From positions 124,001 through 188,000 of the forward strand of contig JAXMAB010000010.1 in assembly GCA_046350655.1 (NCBI GenBank): a stretch of 64,000 nucleotides of DNA. The letters are read 5' to 3'. Shown one piece after another: positions 1 to 8,237 of this stretch. The stretch is from JAEUHO01 sp046350655. Its GTDB lineage: Bacteria; Planctomycetota; PLA2; JAEUHO01. The notes under the pieces are model-generated. The model had not been told where the DNA came from. It ran no database searches and saw nothing but the letters and a program-made list of their open reading frames with translations. The position numbers were made by a program, and so were the translations under genes. Numbering within the stretch: the stretch's first letter is position 1; every line of letters begins with the position of its first letter.

Positions 1-33
1 GGCGGGGGCGTGGTTCCTCTGGGGCGCGGTCAC

Positions 34-624
34 GTGAGGCGCGCCGCCTGCCTCCTCGCCGCCGCGCTGCTGCTCGCGACCGCGCGCGAGGCGCACGCGC
101 ACCTCGTGAACACGGGCTTCGGCCCGTTCTACGACGGCCTGGCCCACCCGCTCGTGGTGGTCTCCGACCTGCTCCCGGCCCTCGCCGTGGCGCTGCTCGG
201 AGGGCTGCGGGGGCCGGGGACCGGCCGGCAGGTGGTCCTCGCGCTGCCGGTCGCGTGGCTCGCGGGCATGGCGCTCGGCGCGGCGACGCCCCTGCCGCCG
301 CCCCCGCCGGCCTCGGGCGCCGCGCTGACGGCGCTGCTCGGCGTGCTGGTGGCGTCCGACCGGCCGTGGCCCCGGGCCGCGGTGGTCGGCGCCGCGGTGG
401 TGGCGGGGGTCGCGCTCGGGCTCGGCAACGGGCGCGAGCTCGGTCCCGTGGTCGGCGGGCGCGCGGCGCTCGTCGGGGTCGCGTGCACGGTGTTCGTGCT
501 CGCGTCGATCGTCGCGGGCCAGGTGGCCGTGCTGCGTGCCCGCGCGGCGCGGATCGTGGTCCGGGTCGCCGGCAGCTGGGTGGCCGCGACCGGGTTCTTG
601 ATGCTCGGGTGGACGCTGCGGTAG
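34..624 (+). CDS. HupE/UreJ family membrane protein
   Basis: A small polytopic membrane protein of the HupE/UreJ family, often linked to metal (nickel/cobalt) uptake, although most family members are not tested. After a signal peptide ending in AHA the mature protein begins HLVNTGFGPFYDGLAHP, the family's conserved N-terminal segment with two histidines and an Asp. About five hydrophobic segments follow. I chose GTG at 34 because it puts a clean signal peptide at the N-terminus; GTG at 10 is also in frame, and the frame is open to the window edge, so a longer start cannot be excluded. It lies 52 bases upstream of the DUF3604 gene on the same strand and is probably co-transcribed with it. The family call is good; the substrate is unknown. 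Confidence 0.8.
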   Translation: MRRAACLLAAALLLATAREAHAHLVNTGFGPFYDGLAHPLVVVSDLLPALAVALLGGLRGPGTGRQVVLALPVAWLAGMALGAATPLPPPPPASGAALTALLGVLVASDRPWPRAAVVGAAVVAGVALGLGNGRELGPVVGGRAALVGVACTVFVLASIVAGQVAVLRARAARIVVRVAGSWVAATGFLMLGWTLR

Positions 625-676
625 CGGCGTCGTCGGACAGGTTCGGTTCGGAAACCTCGTACTGGGAGACGGACAC

Positions 677-2635
677 ATGAACACGAGATGGCTCTGGGCC
701 GCGGCGCTCGCCGCGTGCTCGTTCGGGGCGTCGGCTTCGCCCGCGACCGCGGACGAGGAGGCCGGACACCCCTGCTGCCCGCCCGACAAGGAGGCGATGG
801 AGAAGGGGCACTCCGCCAAGGTCCCGTACTCGCCCTACGTCGGGCGCAGCTTCCCCACGCGGCCGCTGTTCGGCGACCAGCACGTCCACACGGGCTACTC
901 CATGGACGCGGGCGCCTTCGGGTGCCGCCTGTCGCCGAAGGACGCGTACCGCTACGCCCGCGGCGAGGAGGTCTCCGCCTCCGGCGGCCAGCGGGCCAAG
1001 CTGTCCCGGCCCCTCGACTGGCTCGTGGTCTCCGACCACTCCGACAACATGGGCTTCTTCCCGGCGCTGTTCGCCGGCAAGCCCGAGGTCCTCGCGAACG
1101 CGACGGGTCGCAAGTGGTACGACCTGATCCAGGCCGGCAAGGGCGCCGACGCCGCGATCGAGATCATCGTGTCGTTCTCGCAGGGCACGTTCCCGAAGGA
1201 GCTGATGTACTTCCCGGGCACGAAGGGCTACCGCACCGCGTGGCACGAGACGATCGACGCCGCCGAGGAGGCCAACGAGCCCGGCCGCTTCACCGCGTTC
1301 ATCGGCTTCGAGTGGACGTCGAACACGGGCGGCAACAACCTCCACCGCAACGTGGTCTTCCGCGGCAACGGCGCGCAGGCGCGCCTCGTCGAGCCGTTCA
1401 CGGTCTACAAGCCGTTCGGCAGCGACAACCCCGAGGACCTCTGGAAGTGGATGGCCGCGACCGAGGCGAAGACGGGGACCGAGGTGCTCGCGATCGCCCA
1501 CAACGGCAACCTGAGCAACGGCCTCATGTTCCCGGTGGTCGAGTCGTTCGGGAAGAAGCTCGACCGCGCGTACGCCGAGACCCGCCAGAAGTGGGAGCGG
1601 CTCTACGAGGTGACGCAGACGAAGGGGGACGGCGAGGCCCACCCCTTCCTGTCGCCGAACGACGAGTTCGCGAACTTCGAGCGCTGGGACAAGGGCAACC
1701 TCGACGGCAGCGTCGCGAAGACGAAGGAGATGCTCGAGTTCGAGTACGCCCGCAGCGCGCTGAAGAACGGCCTCAAGCTCGAGTCGATCCTCGGCGTCAA
1801 CCCCTACAAGTTCGGCCTGATCTCGGGCACCGACACCCACACGGGCATGTCGTCCGCCGAGGAGGAGAACTTCTTCGGGAAGACGACGCCGCAGGAGCCG
1901 AGCCCGGAGCGCATGCTCGCCAAGTTCGTCGACAACCCGAAGACCGGCGTGAAGATCATGGACTGGGAGGTGTCGTCGGCCGGGTACGGCGCCGTGTGGG
2001 CCACGGAGAACACCCGCGAGGCCGTCTTCGACGCGATGCAGCGCCGCGAGACCTACGCCACGACGGGCCCCCGCATGGTGGTCCGGTTCTTCGGCGGCTG
2101 GGACTTCGAGCCCGCCGACGCGCGCACGCGCAACCCCGCCGTCGCGGGCTACACGAAGGGCGTCCCGATGGGCGGCGACCTCGCCGGCGCCGCGGAGGGC
2201 AAGGCCCCGACGTTCCTCGTGGCGGCCCTGCGCGACCCGATCGGGGCGAACCTCGACCGCATCCAGATCGTCAAGGGCTGGATGGACGCGAAGGGCGAGC
2301 TCCAGGAGAAGGTCTACGACGTGGTGTGGGGCGACGCCGACAAGCGCCAGCCCGGCGCCGACGGCAAGCTCCCGCCCGTCGGGAACACCGTGGACGTCGC
2401 GAACGCGGTCTGGACCAACACGATCGGCGACCCCGAGCTGATCACCGTGTGGAAGGACCCGGCGTTCGACCCGAAGCAGTCCGCTTTCTACTACGCGCGC
2501 GTGCTCGAGATCCCGACCCCGCGCTGGACGGCGTACGACGCCAAGCGGTTCGGCAACAAGCCGCTGCCGGGCACCGTGATGACGCTCCAGGAGCGGGCCT
2601 ACACCTCGCCGATCTGGTACACGCCGGCGAAGTGA
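677..2635 (+). CDS. Secreted DUF3604 (PHP-like metal-dependent) protein
   Basis: 652-residue exported protein of the DUF3604 family. A signal peptide (residues 1 to about 25) is followed by FGDQHVHTGYS at about 65-75, then VVSDHSDNMGFF near 117, FIGFEWTSN near 213, AIAHNGNLSNG near 275 and SGTDTHTGM near 380. Conserved His/Asp clusters of this kind mark the family and resemble metal ligands of PHP-fold phosphoesterases; no member's activity is firmly known to me. Length fits full-size members. ATG 677 has a GGGAGACGG-type ribosome site. A strong hairpin 25 bases after the stop looks like its terminator, so HupE-DUF3604 is probably a two-gene unit. Confidence 0.88.
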   Translation: MNTRWLWAAALAACSFGASASPATADEEAGHPCCPPDKEAMEKGHSAKVPYSPYVGRSFPTRPLFGDQHVHTGYSMDAGAFGCRLSPKDAYRYARGEEVSASGGQRAKLSRPLDWLVVSDHSDNMGFFPALFAGKPEVLANATGRKWYDLIQAGKGADAAIEIIVSFSQGTFPKELMYFPGTKGYRTAWHETIDAAEEANEPGRFTAFIGFEWTSNTGGNNLHRNVVFRGNGAQARLVEPFTVYKPFGSDNPEDLWKWMAATEAKTGTEVLAIAHNGNLSNGLMFPVVESFGKKLDRAYAETRQKWERLYEVTQTKGDGEAHPFLSPNDEFANFERWDKGNLDGSVAKTKEMLEFEYARSALKNGLKLESILGVNPYKFGLISGTDTHTGMSSAEEENFFGKTTPQEPSPERMLAKFVDNPKTGVKIMDWEVSSAGYGAVWATENTREAVFDAMQRRETYATTGPRMVVRFFGGWDFEPADARTRNPAVAGYTKGVPMGGDLAGAAEGKAPTFLVAALRDPIGANLDRIQIVKGWMDAKGELQEKVYDVVWGDADKRQPGADGKLPPVGNTVDVANAVWTNTIGDPELITVWKDPAFDPKQSAFYYARVLEIPTPRWTAYDAKRFGNKPLPGTVMTLQERAYTSPIWYTPAK

Positions 2636-2659
2636 CCGCGCTTCCCTGACGTCGGTCGC

Positions 2660-2687
2660 GGCGCGGCGGGGGCTTCCCCGCCGCGCC
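2660..2687 (+). terminator. Intrinsic terminator after the DUF3604 gene
   Basis: Perfect 12-bp inverted repeat GGCGCGGCGGGG / CCCCGCCGCGCC with a 4-base loop, followed at once by the T-rich stretch CTTTCGTTC. It starts 25 bases past the DUF3604 stop. Confidence 0.75.
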
Positions 2688-2876
2688 CTTTCGTTCCCGG
2701 AGGGGCGCCGACGCGCCGGCCGCCGGGCCTCGCGGTCCCCGCGGGTCGTCCGTCCGCCGCACGATCCGGATTGCGCAGCGTCGGACTTCGTGCGCGCACC
2801 CATGGGGGGCCGCGGGACGCCGGGCATAGGATCTCGTGCGTGGGCGCGCCGGAACCGGCGCCCGACGGAGGTCCCC

Positions 2877-3860
2877 ATGGCCATCTCCACCGCTGCTCCT
2901 TTCCTCGTCTGCGTCGCCGCGCTGGCGGCGTTCGCCCCGCCCGTCCGCGCCGACGACGCGCGCGGCGCGCTCGACCTGTTCGAACGCGCGGCCTCGCCGA
3001 TGCCGCCCGCGCCCGGCGCGGCGGACGCCGGACCCTCCGGCGCGCGCCCGTGGGACGACGGGCGCGCCGACGCGGTGCGGACCGGCGGCGCGGAGGGCGC
3101 GCCGGAGGCGGGCGCGGAGGGCGGAGGGGCCGAGGACCTCGCGAAGAAGCTCTCGAACCCGGTCGCCGCGCTCATCAGCATCCCGATCCAGTTCAACTAC
3201 GACGAGGGCTACGGCCCGGACGACGACGGGTCCGTCGTGCGCGTGAACATCCAGCCCGTGATCCCGATCACGCTGAACTGCTCGTGGAACCTCATCTCGC
3301 GCACCATCGTCCCGATCATCAGCCAGCAGGACATGTTCCCGGGCGACGACGGCGCGTCGGGCCTCGGCGACATCCTGCAGAGCGCGTTCTTCTCGCCGAA
3401 GGAGCCGACGGCGGGCGGGATCATCTGGGGCGCGGGCCCCGCGATCCTGTTCCCGACCGCGTCGGAGGACCGGCTCGGCGGCGGCAAGTGGGCCGCGGGC
3501 CCGACGTTCGTCGTGCTGACGCAGAAGTGCGGCTGGACGGTCGGCCTGCTCGCGAACCACCTGTGGTCGTTCGCGGGCGACGAGGACCGGGCCGACGTGA
3601 ACGCGACGTTCGTGCAGCCGTTCCTGTCGTACACGACGAAGGACGCGTGGACGTTCGGCGTGAACACCGAGTCCACGTACGACTGGGAGGCCGAGGCGTG
3701 GTCGGTCCCGGTCAACTTCACGGTGGGCAAGCTGGTGAAGCTGGGCCGCCTGCCCGTGAGCCTCACGGGCGGCGTGCGGTACTGGGCGGAGTCGCCCGAG
3801 GGCGGCGCGGAGGGCGTCGGCTTCCGGTTCGTCTTCACGATCCTGTTGCCGAAGAAGTAG
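2877..3860 (+). CDS. Putative outer-membrane transporter/channel protein (neuromedin U-like)
   Basis: 327-residue protein with a signal peptide (cleavage after VRADD region) and an Ala/Gly/Pro-rich linker to about residue 85. The rest is a beta-strand-rich domain with repeated aromatic alternation (PIQFNYDEGYGP, LNCSWNLISRTIVP, GAGPAILFPTA, GWTVGLLANHLWSFAG, SLTGGVRYWAESPEGG) ending FVFTILLPKK. This layout is typical of the outer-membrane 'transporter'/neuromedin U-like proteins common in Gram-negatives; the transported solute is unknown. ATG 2877 has a strong GGAGGT site 6 bases upstream. A TAGGAT box at 2827-2832 could be its -10 element. The gene converges on the copper operon. Confidence 0.65.
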   Translation: MAISTAAPFLVCVAALAAFAPPVRADDARGALDLFERAASPMPPAPGAADAGPSGARPWDDGRADAVRTGGAEGAPEAGAEGGGAEDLAKKLSNPVAALISIPIQFNYDEGYGPDDDGSVVRVNIQPVIPITLNCSWNLISRTIVPIISQQDMFPGDDGASGLGDILQSAFFSPKEPTAGGIIWGAGPAILFPTASEDRLGGGKWAAGPTFVVLTQKCGWTVGLLANHLWSFAGDEDRADVNATFVQPFLSYTTKDAWTFGVNTESTYDWEAEAWSVPVNFTVGKLVKLGRLPVSLTGGVRYWAESPEGGAEGVGFRFVFTILLPKK

Positions 3861-3873
3861 GCCTCCTCCCGAA

Positions 3874-3909
3874 GCCGTAGGCCTGTTGCCGACGCGGCAG
3901 GCCTACGGC
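3874..3909. terminator. Bidirectional terminator hairpin between convergent genes
   Basis: Perfect 12-bp inverted repeat GCCGTAGGCCTG / CAGGCCTACGGC around a 12-base loop that itself holds a CCG/CGG pair. It lies 13 bases past the stop of the outer-membrane protein gene, between genes converging at 3860 (+) and 4086 (-). There is no U-tract, so its terminator role is inferred from position. Confidence 0.5.
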
Positions 3910-4031
3910 CGCGACCGCGGGCCCGCCGTCGGCCGGGAAGGCCTCCCTCCGGCGACGGGAGCTTCCGGTCGATCGCCGACGCCGGAACAGACGTCGACGA
4001 CGCCCTCGTTCCGGTGTCGCCCCCGGCGTCG

Positions 4032-4062
4032 CGGAACGACGGGCCACGACCCCGTCGTTCCG
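4032..4062. repeat. Intergenic palindrome CGGAACGACGGG
   Basis: Perfect 12-bp stem (CGGAACGACGGG / CCCGTCGTTCCG) with a 7-base loop, 23 bases past the stop of the last copper-operon gene, so it may terminate that operon. The core ACGGGCCACGACCCCGT recurs in degenerate form at 16621-16735, which suggests a dispersed repeat family rather than a lone terminator. Confidence 0.5.
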
Positions 4063-4085
4063 GATGCCGGGGGGGCGGGGGCGGG

Positions 4086-5012
4086 CTACTTGTGGCCGTG
4101 GCCGTCGGCGTGTGTGTGGGGGACGAGCATGAACTCCTCGGAGGTGTACGTGCGACCGTCCGCCTCGAAGGAGACCTTCACGATCGAGGCGAACTGGGCG
4201 CCGACCAGCCAGGCGGCGTCCGCGCCGGTGTCGCCGGGGAAGATGAAGTAGTTCGTCCGGCCGTCGCGGACGTTCGCGACGCCCGCCTCGTCCTCGTTCT
4301 TCGCCGCGTTCCGGACCCGGAGCTCGACGACGCGTTGGCCGACGTCGACGAACTGCACGCGGACCGTGGCCGCGAGCGGCAGGTCGAAGGGCGCCGTGAT
4401 CGCGGCGTCCTTCGCGAGCCACAGCTCGAGGTCGCCCTTGTCGTCGTGCAGCTTGAGCTCGAGGTGACCGGCGAGGACGCCCTCGGGCCCGTGGAACGCG
4501 GCGACGACGCCCTCGTGCGGCGTGGGGCCGTGCTCGTGGCCGTGGCCGTCGAGGGGCAGGCTGCCGCGTTCGTCCACGCTGCCGTACCGGACGCGCAGGA
4601 CGATGCGCTTCAGCGCCGGGGCGTCGGCGCGGGGCGTGACGTGGACGTGGAGCTTCCCCCCCTCGACGGTGGCCTTCGCGGGCGCGCTCGCCGGCCCGCC
4701 CTCCTGCCCCTCGACCCAGGCGTACAGGCCGACGGTCGCGACCGTGACGCCGGCCGGCGCCTTCACGAGGGCGACCTCGAACGCGCCTTCCTTGCCGGGG
4801 ACGACGTCGCCCAGCCGGACGACGGCGAGCTCGTGCCCGGCGAGGGTCAGGCGACCGAGGTCCACGGCGGCGCCGTGGTCCGTCGCGGCGGCCGTCGGCG
4901 GGGTCGCCGCGGACGGTGTCGCCGCCGGGGTCGGGGCGGGGGCGGGCTTCGTCGAGTCGCCGCAACCGGCGAGGGCGACGAGGAGCACGAGGGCGGGGAC
5001 GGTGGAGCGCAT
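4086..5012 (-). CDS. Lipoprotein of the copper-efflux operon
   Basis: 308-residue predicted lipoprotein (lipobox LAGCGDS around residue 17) with a Pro/Ala/Thr linker, then a beta-rich body. Histidines cluster as LDGHGHEHGPTPHEG near the middle and as VPHTHADGHGHK at the C-terminus, giving plausible metal ligands. It is the last gene of the operon, 39 bases after the RND pump, with a GGAGTT ribosome site before ATG. Similar proteins often accompany CusA/CzcA pumps. A periplasmic metal-binding or pump-accessory role is inferred from context; I do not recognise a named family. Confidence 0.7.
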   Translation of the reverse strand: MRSTVPALVLLVALAGCGDSTKPAPAPTPAATPSAATPPTAAATDHGAAVDLGRLTLAGHELAVVRLGDVVPGKEGAFEVALVKAPAGVTVATVGLYAWVEGQEGGPASAPAKATVEGGKLHVHVTPRADAPALKRIVLRVRYGSVDERGSLPLDGHGHEHGPTPHEGVVAAFHGPEGVLAGHLELKLHDDKGDLELWLAKDAAITAPFDLPLAATVRVQFVDVGQRVVELRVRNAAKNEDEAGVANVRDGRTNYFIFPGDTGADAAWLVGAQFASIVKVSFEADGRTYTSEEFMLVPHTHADGHGHK

Positions 5013-5025
5013 GGGGGAACTCCGC

Positions 5026-5059
5026 GGGGGACGGTCAGGGACGGGGGACGGTCAGGGAC
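5026..5059 (+). repeat. 17-bp tandem duplication at the RND pump stop codon
   Basis: Two perfect adjacent copies of GGGGGACGGTCAGGGAC (5026-5042 and 5043-5059). The second copy holds the stop codon (TGA on the minus strand) of the RND pump gene; the first lies in the spacer before the lipoprotein gene. Confidence 0.85.
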
Positions 5060-8000
5060 GGGAGACGACGACGGGGTCGGTGACGGCGGCGCGGGGGCCG
5101 CCGCCGAACAGCGCGAACCCGACGGGGACGACGAACAGGTTGAGGACGGTGCTGCTGACGAGCCCGCCGAGCATCACGACGGCGAGCGGGTGCTGGAGCT
5201 CGCTCCCGATCTCGCCCTTCGCGAGGACGAGCGGCACGAGCGCGAGCGCGGACGAGATCGCCGTCATGAGGATCGGCACGAGGCGCTCGAGCGAGCCCTG
5301 GACGACGGCGACGTCCTTCGGGACGCCCTCGCGTTCCATCAGGTGGTAGTAGTGGTCGATGAGGAGGAGGCCGTTGCGGATCGCGATGCCCGCGAGCCCG
5401 ATGAACCCGACGAGCGACGCGATGGAGAGGACCGGCGGCACGTAGCCCCCGCGGAACAGCGCGACCGCGTTCCCGAGCACGGACGGGGAGTCCGCGACGA
5501 AGACCGCCGCGACGCCGCCGACCAGCGCGAGCGGGAGGTTGACGAGGCAGAGGAGCACCGGGCGGACGGCGCGGAGCGAGGCGAACAGCACGCCGACGAC
5601 GAGGACGAGCACCGCCAGCGACGAGAGCAGGATCCGGTGGCTCGCCTCGGCCTGCGCCTCGAACTGCCCGCCGTACTCGACGAAGGTCCCCGGACGGGCG
5701 GCGACGATCGGGTCCACGCGCCGACGGATCTCGGCCACCAGGTCGCCGAGGTTGTGGCCCTCGGCGACGTTGCACGAGACGACCGCCTTGCGCTTGACGT
5801 TCTCCCGGGCGATCAGGCCCGAGGTGACGTCCTCGCGGACCTCCGCCACCGACGAGAGGCGGAGCATCGCGCCCGACGGCGCGCGCAGGAGGAACGCCTC
5901 GACGTCCGCCGGGTCGTCGCGCCACGCGTCGCCGAGCCGGAGCACGACGTCGGAGCGCGCGCCGCCCCGGTGGATCACGCCGACGTGCCGACCGAGGAAC
6001 GCCGTCTCGACCTGCCGCGCGGCGTCGGCCGGCGTGAGGCCGTGCCGCGCGAGGGCGTCGCGGTCGAACGCGATCGGCAGGTGCGCCGCGCGGATCTCGC
6101 GGTTCGCGACCAGGTCGCGCACCCCCGGCAGGCCCGCGAGCGCGCGCTCGCAGTCCTTCGCCATGCCGCGCAGGGTCGCGAGGTCGTCGCCGAACAGCTT
6201 GATCGCCACCGCGGCGGGCGTGCCGGAGAGGATGTGGGAGAGCCGGTGCGCGATGGGGCCGCCGATCTGGGCCGTGAGCCCCGGGGTGGCCTCGAAGAGC
6301 CGGACCAGCGCGCGGTGCACGTCCTCGACCCGCGCGCCGGGCCGCAGGCGGACGTCGAGCTCGCTCGCGCTCACCGGTTCGGCGTGCTCGTCGTTCTCGG
6401 CGCGCCCGGTGCGGCGCGTGACCGACGCGACGCCGGGGAGCCTCCCGACCTGGGTCTCGACGTGACCCGTGATCCGGTCGGACTCGACGAGCGACGTGCC
6501 GGCGGGGGTGTTGAGGAACAACGTGACGCTGCCCTCGTTGAACTCCGGCAGGAACGACGACCCGAACGTCGAGACGAGCAGCAGGGACCCGGCCACGGCG
6601 GCGAGCGCGCCCGCGACGACGAGGGACTTCCGGCGCAGCGCCCACCCGAGCCCTCGCGCGTAGCCCCGCTTGAGCACGCGGACGAGCCACGCGTCCCGGC
6701 CCGACTCGACCGCCTTCGCCCGCCCGAGCAGCCAGTAGCAGAGGACCGGCGTGACCGTGACCGCGACGACGAGCGACGCCGCGAGGCTGATCACGTACGA
6801 CGCGCCGAGGGGCCGGAAGAACCGTCCCTCGACCCCCGACAGGAGGAAGAGCGGGGCGAAGACGAGGACGATGATCGACGTCGCGACGAGGATCGCGGAG
6901 CGAACCTCCACGCTGGCGTCGTAGACGACCTGGAGCGGGGGGCGGCGCTCGGCCGCCGGCAGCGCCGCGTTCTGCCGCAGCCGGCGGAAGACGTTCTCGA
7001 CGTCGACGATCGCGTCGTCCACGAGGGACCCGATCGCCACCCCGAGCCCGCCGAGCGTCATCACGTTGATCGACGCGCCCCACGCGTGGAGGATCAGGAG
7101 GGCGGCGCCGATCGACAGGGGCAGCGCCGTGAGCGTGATGAACGTCGTGCGGAAGTTCAGCAGGAACAGCACGAGGATCAGCACGACGAAGATCACGCCG
7201 TCGCGGAGCGCGTGGAGGACGTTGCGGACCGCGACCTGCACGAAGTCGGCCTGCCGGAACACGTGGCGGTCGAGCCGCATGCCCGCGGGCATGGACCGCT
7301 CGAACTCGTCGAGGGCGCGGTCGATCGCCTCGGTGAGTGCGAGCGTGTTCACGCCCGGGTTCTTCTGCACCGTGAGGATCACCGCCTCGCGACCGTTCGC
7401 CGACCCGGTGCCGCGGCGCGGGGCGCCGCCCTCCCGCACGTCCGCCACGCGCGCGAGGGTCACCGGCGTGCCGCGCCACTCGCCCACGACGGTCGACGCG
7501 ATGTCGTCGACGGTCTCGGCGCGCGTGAGCGGGCTGATCGGGAGCTCCCGCCCGCCCACGTCGGCGAGGTAGCCGCCGCCCACGGGGGCGTGCGCGGCCG
7601 CCGCTGCGGCGGCGACGTCGTCGAGCGAGAGGCCGTGGCGCAGCAGGTCGTCCGGACGGACGTGGACCTGGAACTCCGGGAGCGCGCCCCCGAGCGCGGT
7701 CACCTGCGCGACGCCCCCGATGGCGAGGAGGCGCGTGCGGAGCTCGAACTCCGCGACGCGGCGCAGCGCGAGCGGGCTCGCGCCGCCGTCCGTGGCGGTG
7801 AGCGCGAGCAGCATCACCTCGCCCGTGATGCTGGTCACGGGCGTCATCTCGGGCGGATGGACGTTCTCGGGGAGGGCCTCGCGCGCCTGGGCCAGCTTCT
7901 CCCCGATGAGCTGCCGCGCGCGGTAGATGTCCTCGCCGAAGTCGAACTCCGCCCACACGATCGACAGGCTCGTCGCCGACGACGAGCGCACGCGCCGCAC

Positions 8001-8234
8001 GCCCGGGAGCCCGTTGAGCGCGCTCTCGATGGGGAACGTGACCGCGCGCTCGACCTCCTCCGCCGCGAAGCCCGGGGCCTCCGTCATCACCGTGACGGTG
8101 GGGGCGTTGAGCTCCGGGAAGACGTCGAGGGGCATGTGCCGCAGGTGCACGCCCGCGCCGACGACGACGCCGAGCGCCAGGATCAGCACCAGCCAGCGGT
8201 TCTCGAGGGACCAGCGGATGAGGCGGTTGAGCAC
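5052..8234 (-). CDS. CusA/CzcA-family heavy-metal RND efflux pump
   Basis: 1060-residue inner-membrane proton-driven pump that would move Cu(I)/Ag(I) or divalent metal from periplasm or cytosol into the TolC-like exit duct. The N-terminus is LNRLIRWSLENRWLV, followed by one TM helix, a large periplasmic porter domain, a second TM bundle and a second porter domain. The TM4 signature GSLVDDAIVDVENVFRRL, with its acidic relay, is diagnostic for the heavy-metal branch; length matches CusA (about 1045). GTG at 8234 lies 3 bases after the adaptor stop with GGAAGGA upstream. Context (Cu ATPase, oxidase, CorE-type sigma) argues for copper/silver rather than Co/Zn/Cd, but sequence alone does not prove the ion. 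Confidence 0.93.
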   Translation of the reverse strand: MLNRLIRWSLENRWLVLILALGVVVGAGVHLRHMPLDVFPELNAPTVTVMTEAPGFAAEEVERAVTFPIESALNGLPGVRRVRSSSATSLSIVWAEFDFGEDIYRARQLIGEKLAQAREALPENVHPPEMTPVTSITGEVMLLALTATDGGASPLALRRVAEFELRTRLLAIGGVAQVTALGGALPEFQVHVRPDDLLRHGLSLDDVAAAAAAAHAPVGGGYLADVGGRELPISPLTRAETVDDIASTVVGEWRGTPVTLARVADVREGGAPRRGTGSANGREAVILTVQKNPGVNTLALTEAIDRALDEFERSMPAGMRLDRHVFRQADFVQVAVRNVLHALRDGVIFVVLILVLFLLNFRTTFITLTALPLSIGAALLILHAWGASINVMTLGGLGVAIGSLVDDAIVDVENVFRRLRQNAALPAAERRPPLQVVYDASVEVRSAILVATSIIVLVFAPLFLLSGVEGRFFRPLGASYVISLAASLVVAVTVTPVLCYWLLGRAKAVESGRDAWLVRVLKRGYARGLGWALRRKSLVVAGALAAVAGSLLLVSTFGSSFLPEFNEGSVTLFLNTPAGTSLVESDRITGHVETQVGRLPGVASVTRRTGRAENDEHAEPVSASELDVRLRPGARVEDVHRALVRLFEATPGLTAQIGGPIAHRLSHILSGTPAAVAIKLFGDDLATLRGMAKDCERALAGLPGVRDLVANREIRAAHLPIAFDRDALARHGLTPADAARQVETAFLGRHVGVIHRGGARSDVVLRLGDAWRDDPADVEAFLLRAPSGAMLRLSSVAEVREDVTSGLIARENVKRKAVVSCNVAEGHNLGDLVAEIRRRVDPIVAARPGTFVEYGGQFEAQAEASHRILLSSLAVLVLVVGVLFASLRAVRPVLLCLVNLPLALVGGVAAVFVADSPSVLGNAVALFRGGYVPPVLSIASLVGFIGLAGIAIRNGLLLIDHYYHLMEREGVPKDVAVVQGSLERLVPILMTAISSALALVPLVLAKGEIGSELQHPLAVVMLGGLVSSTVLNLFVVPVGFALFGGGPRAAVTDPVVVSRP

Positions 8235-8237
8235 GGG

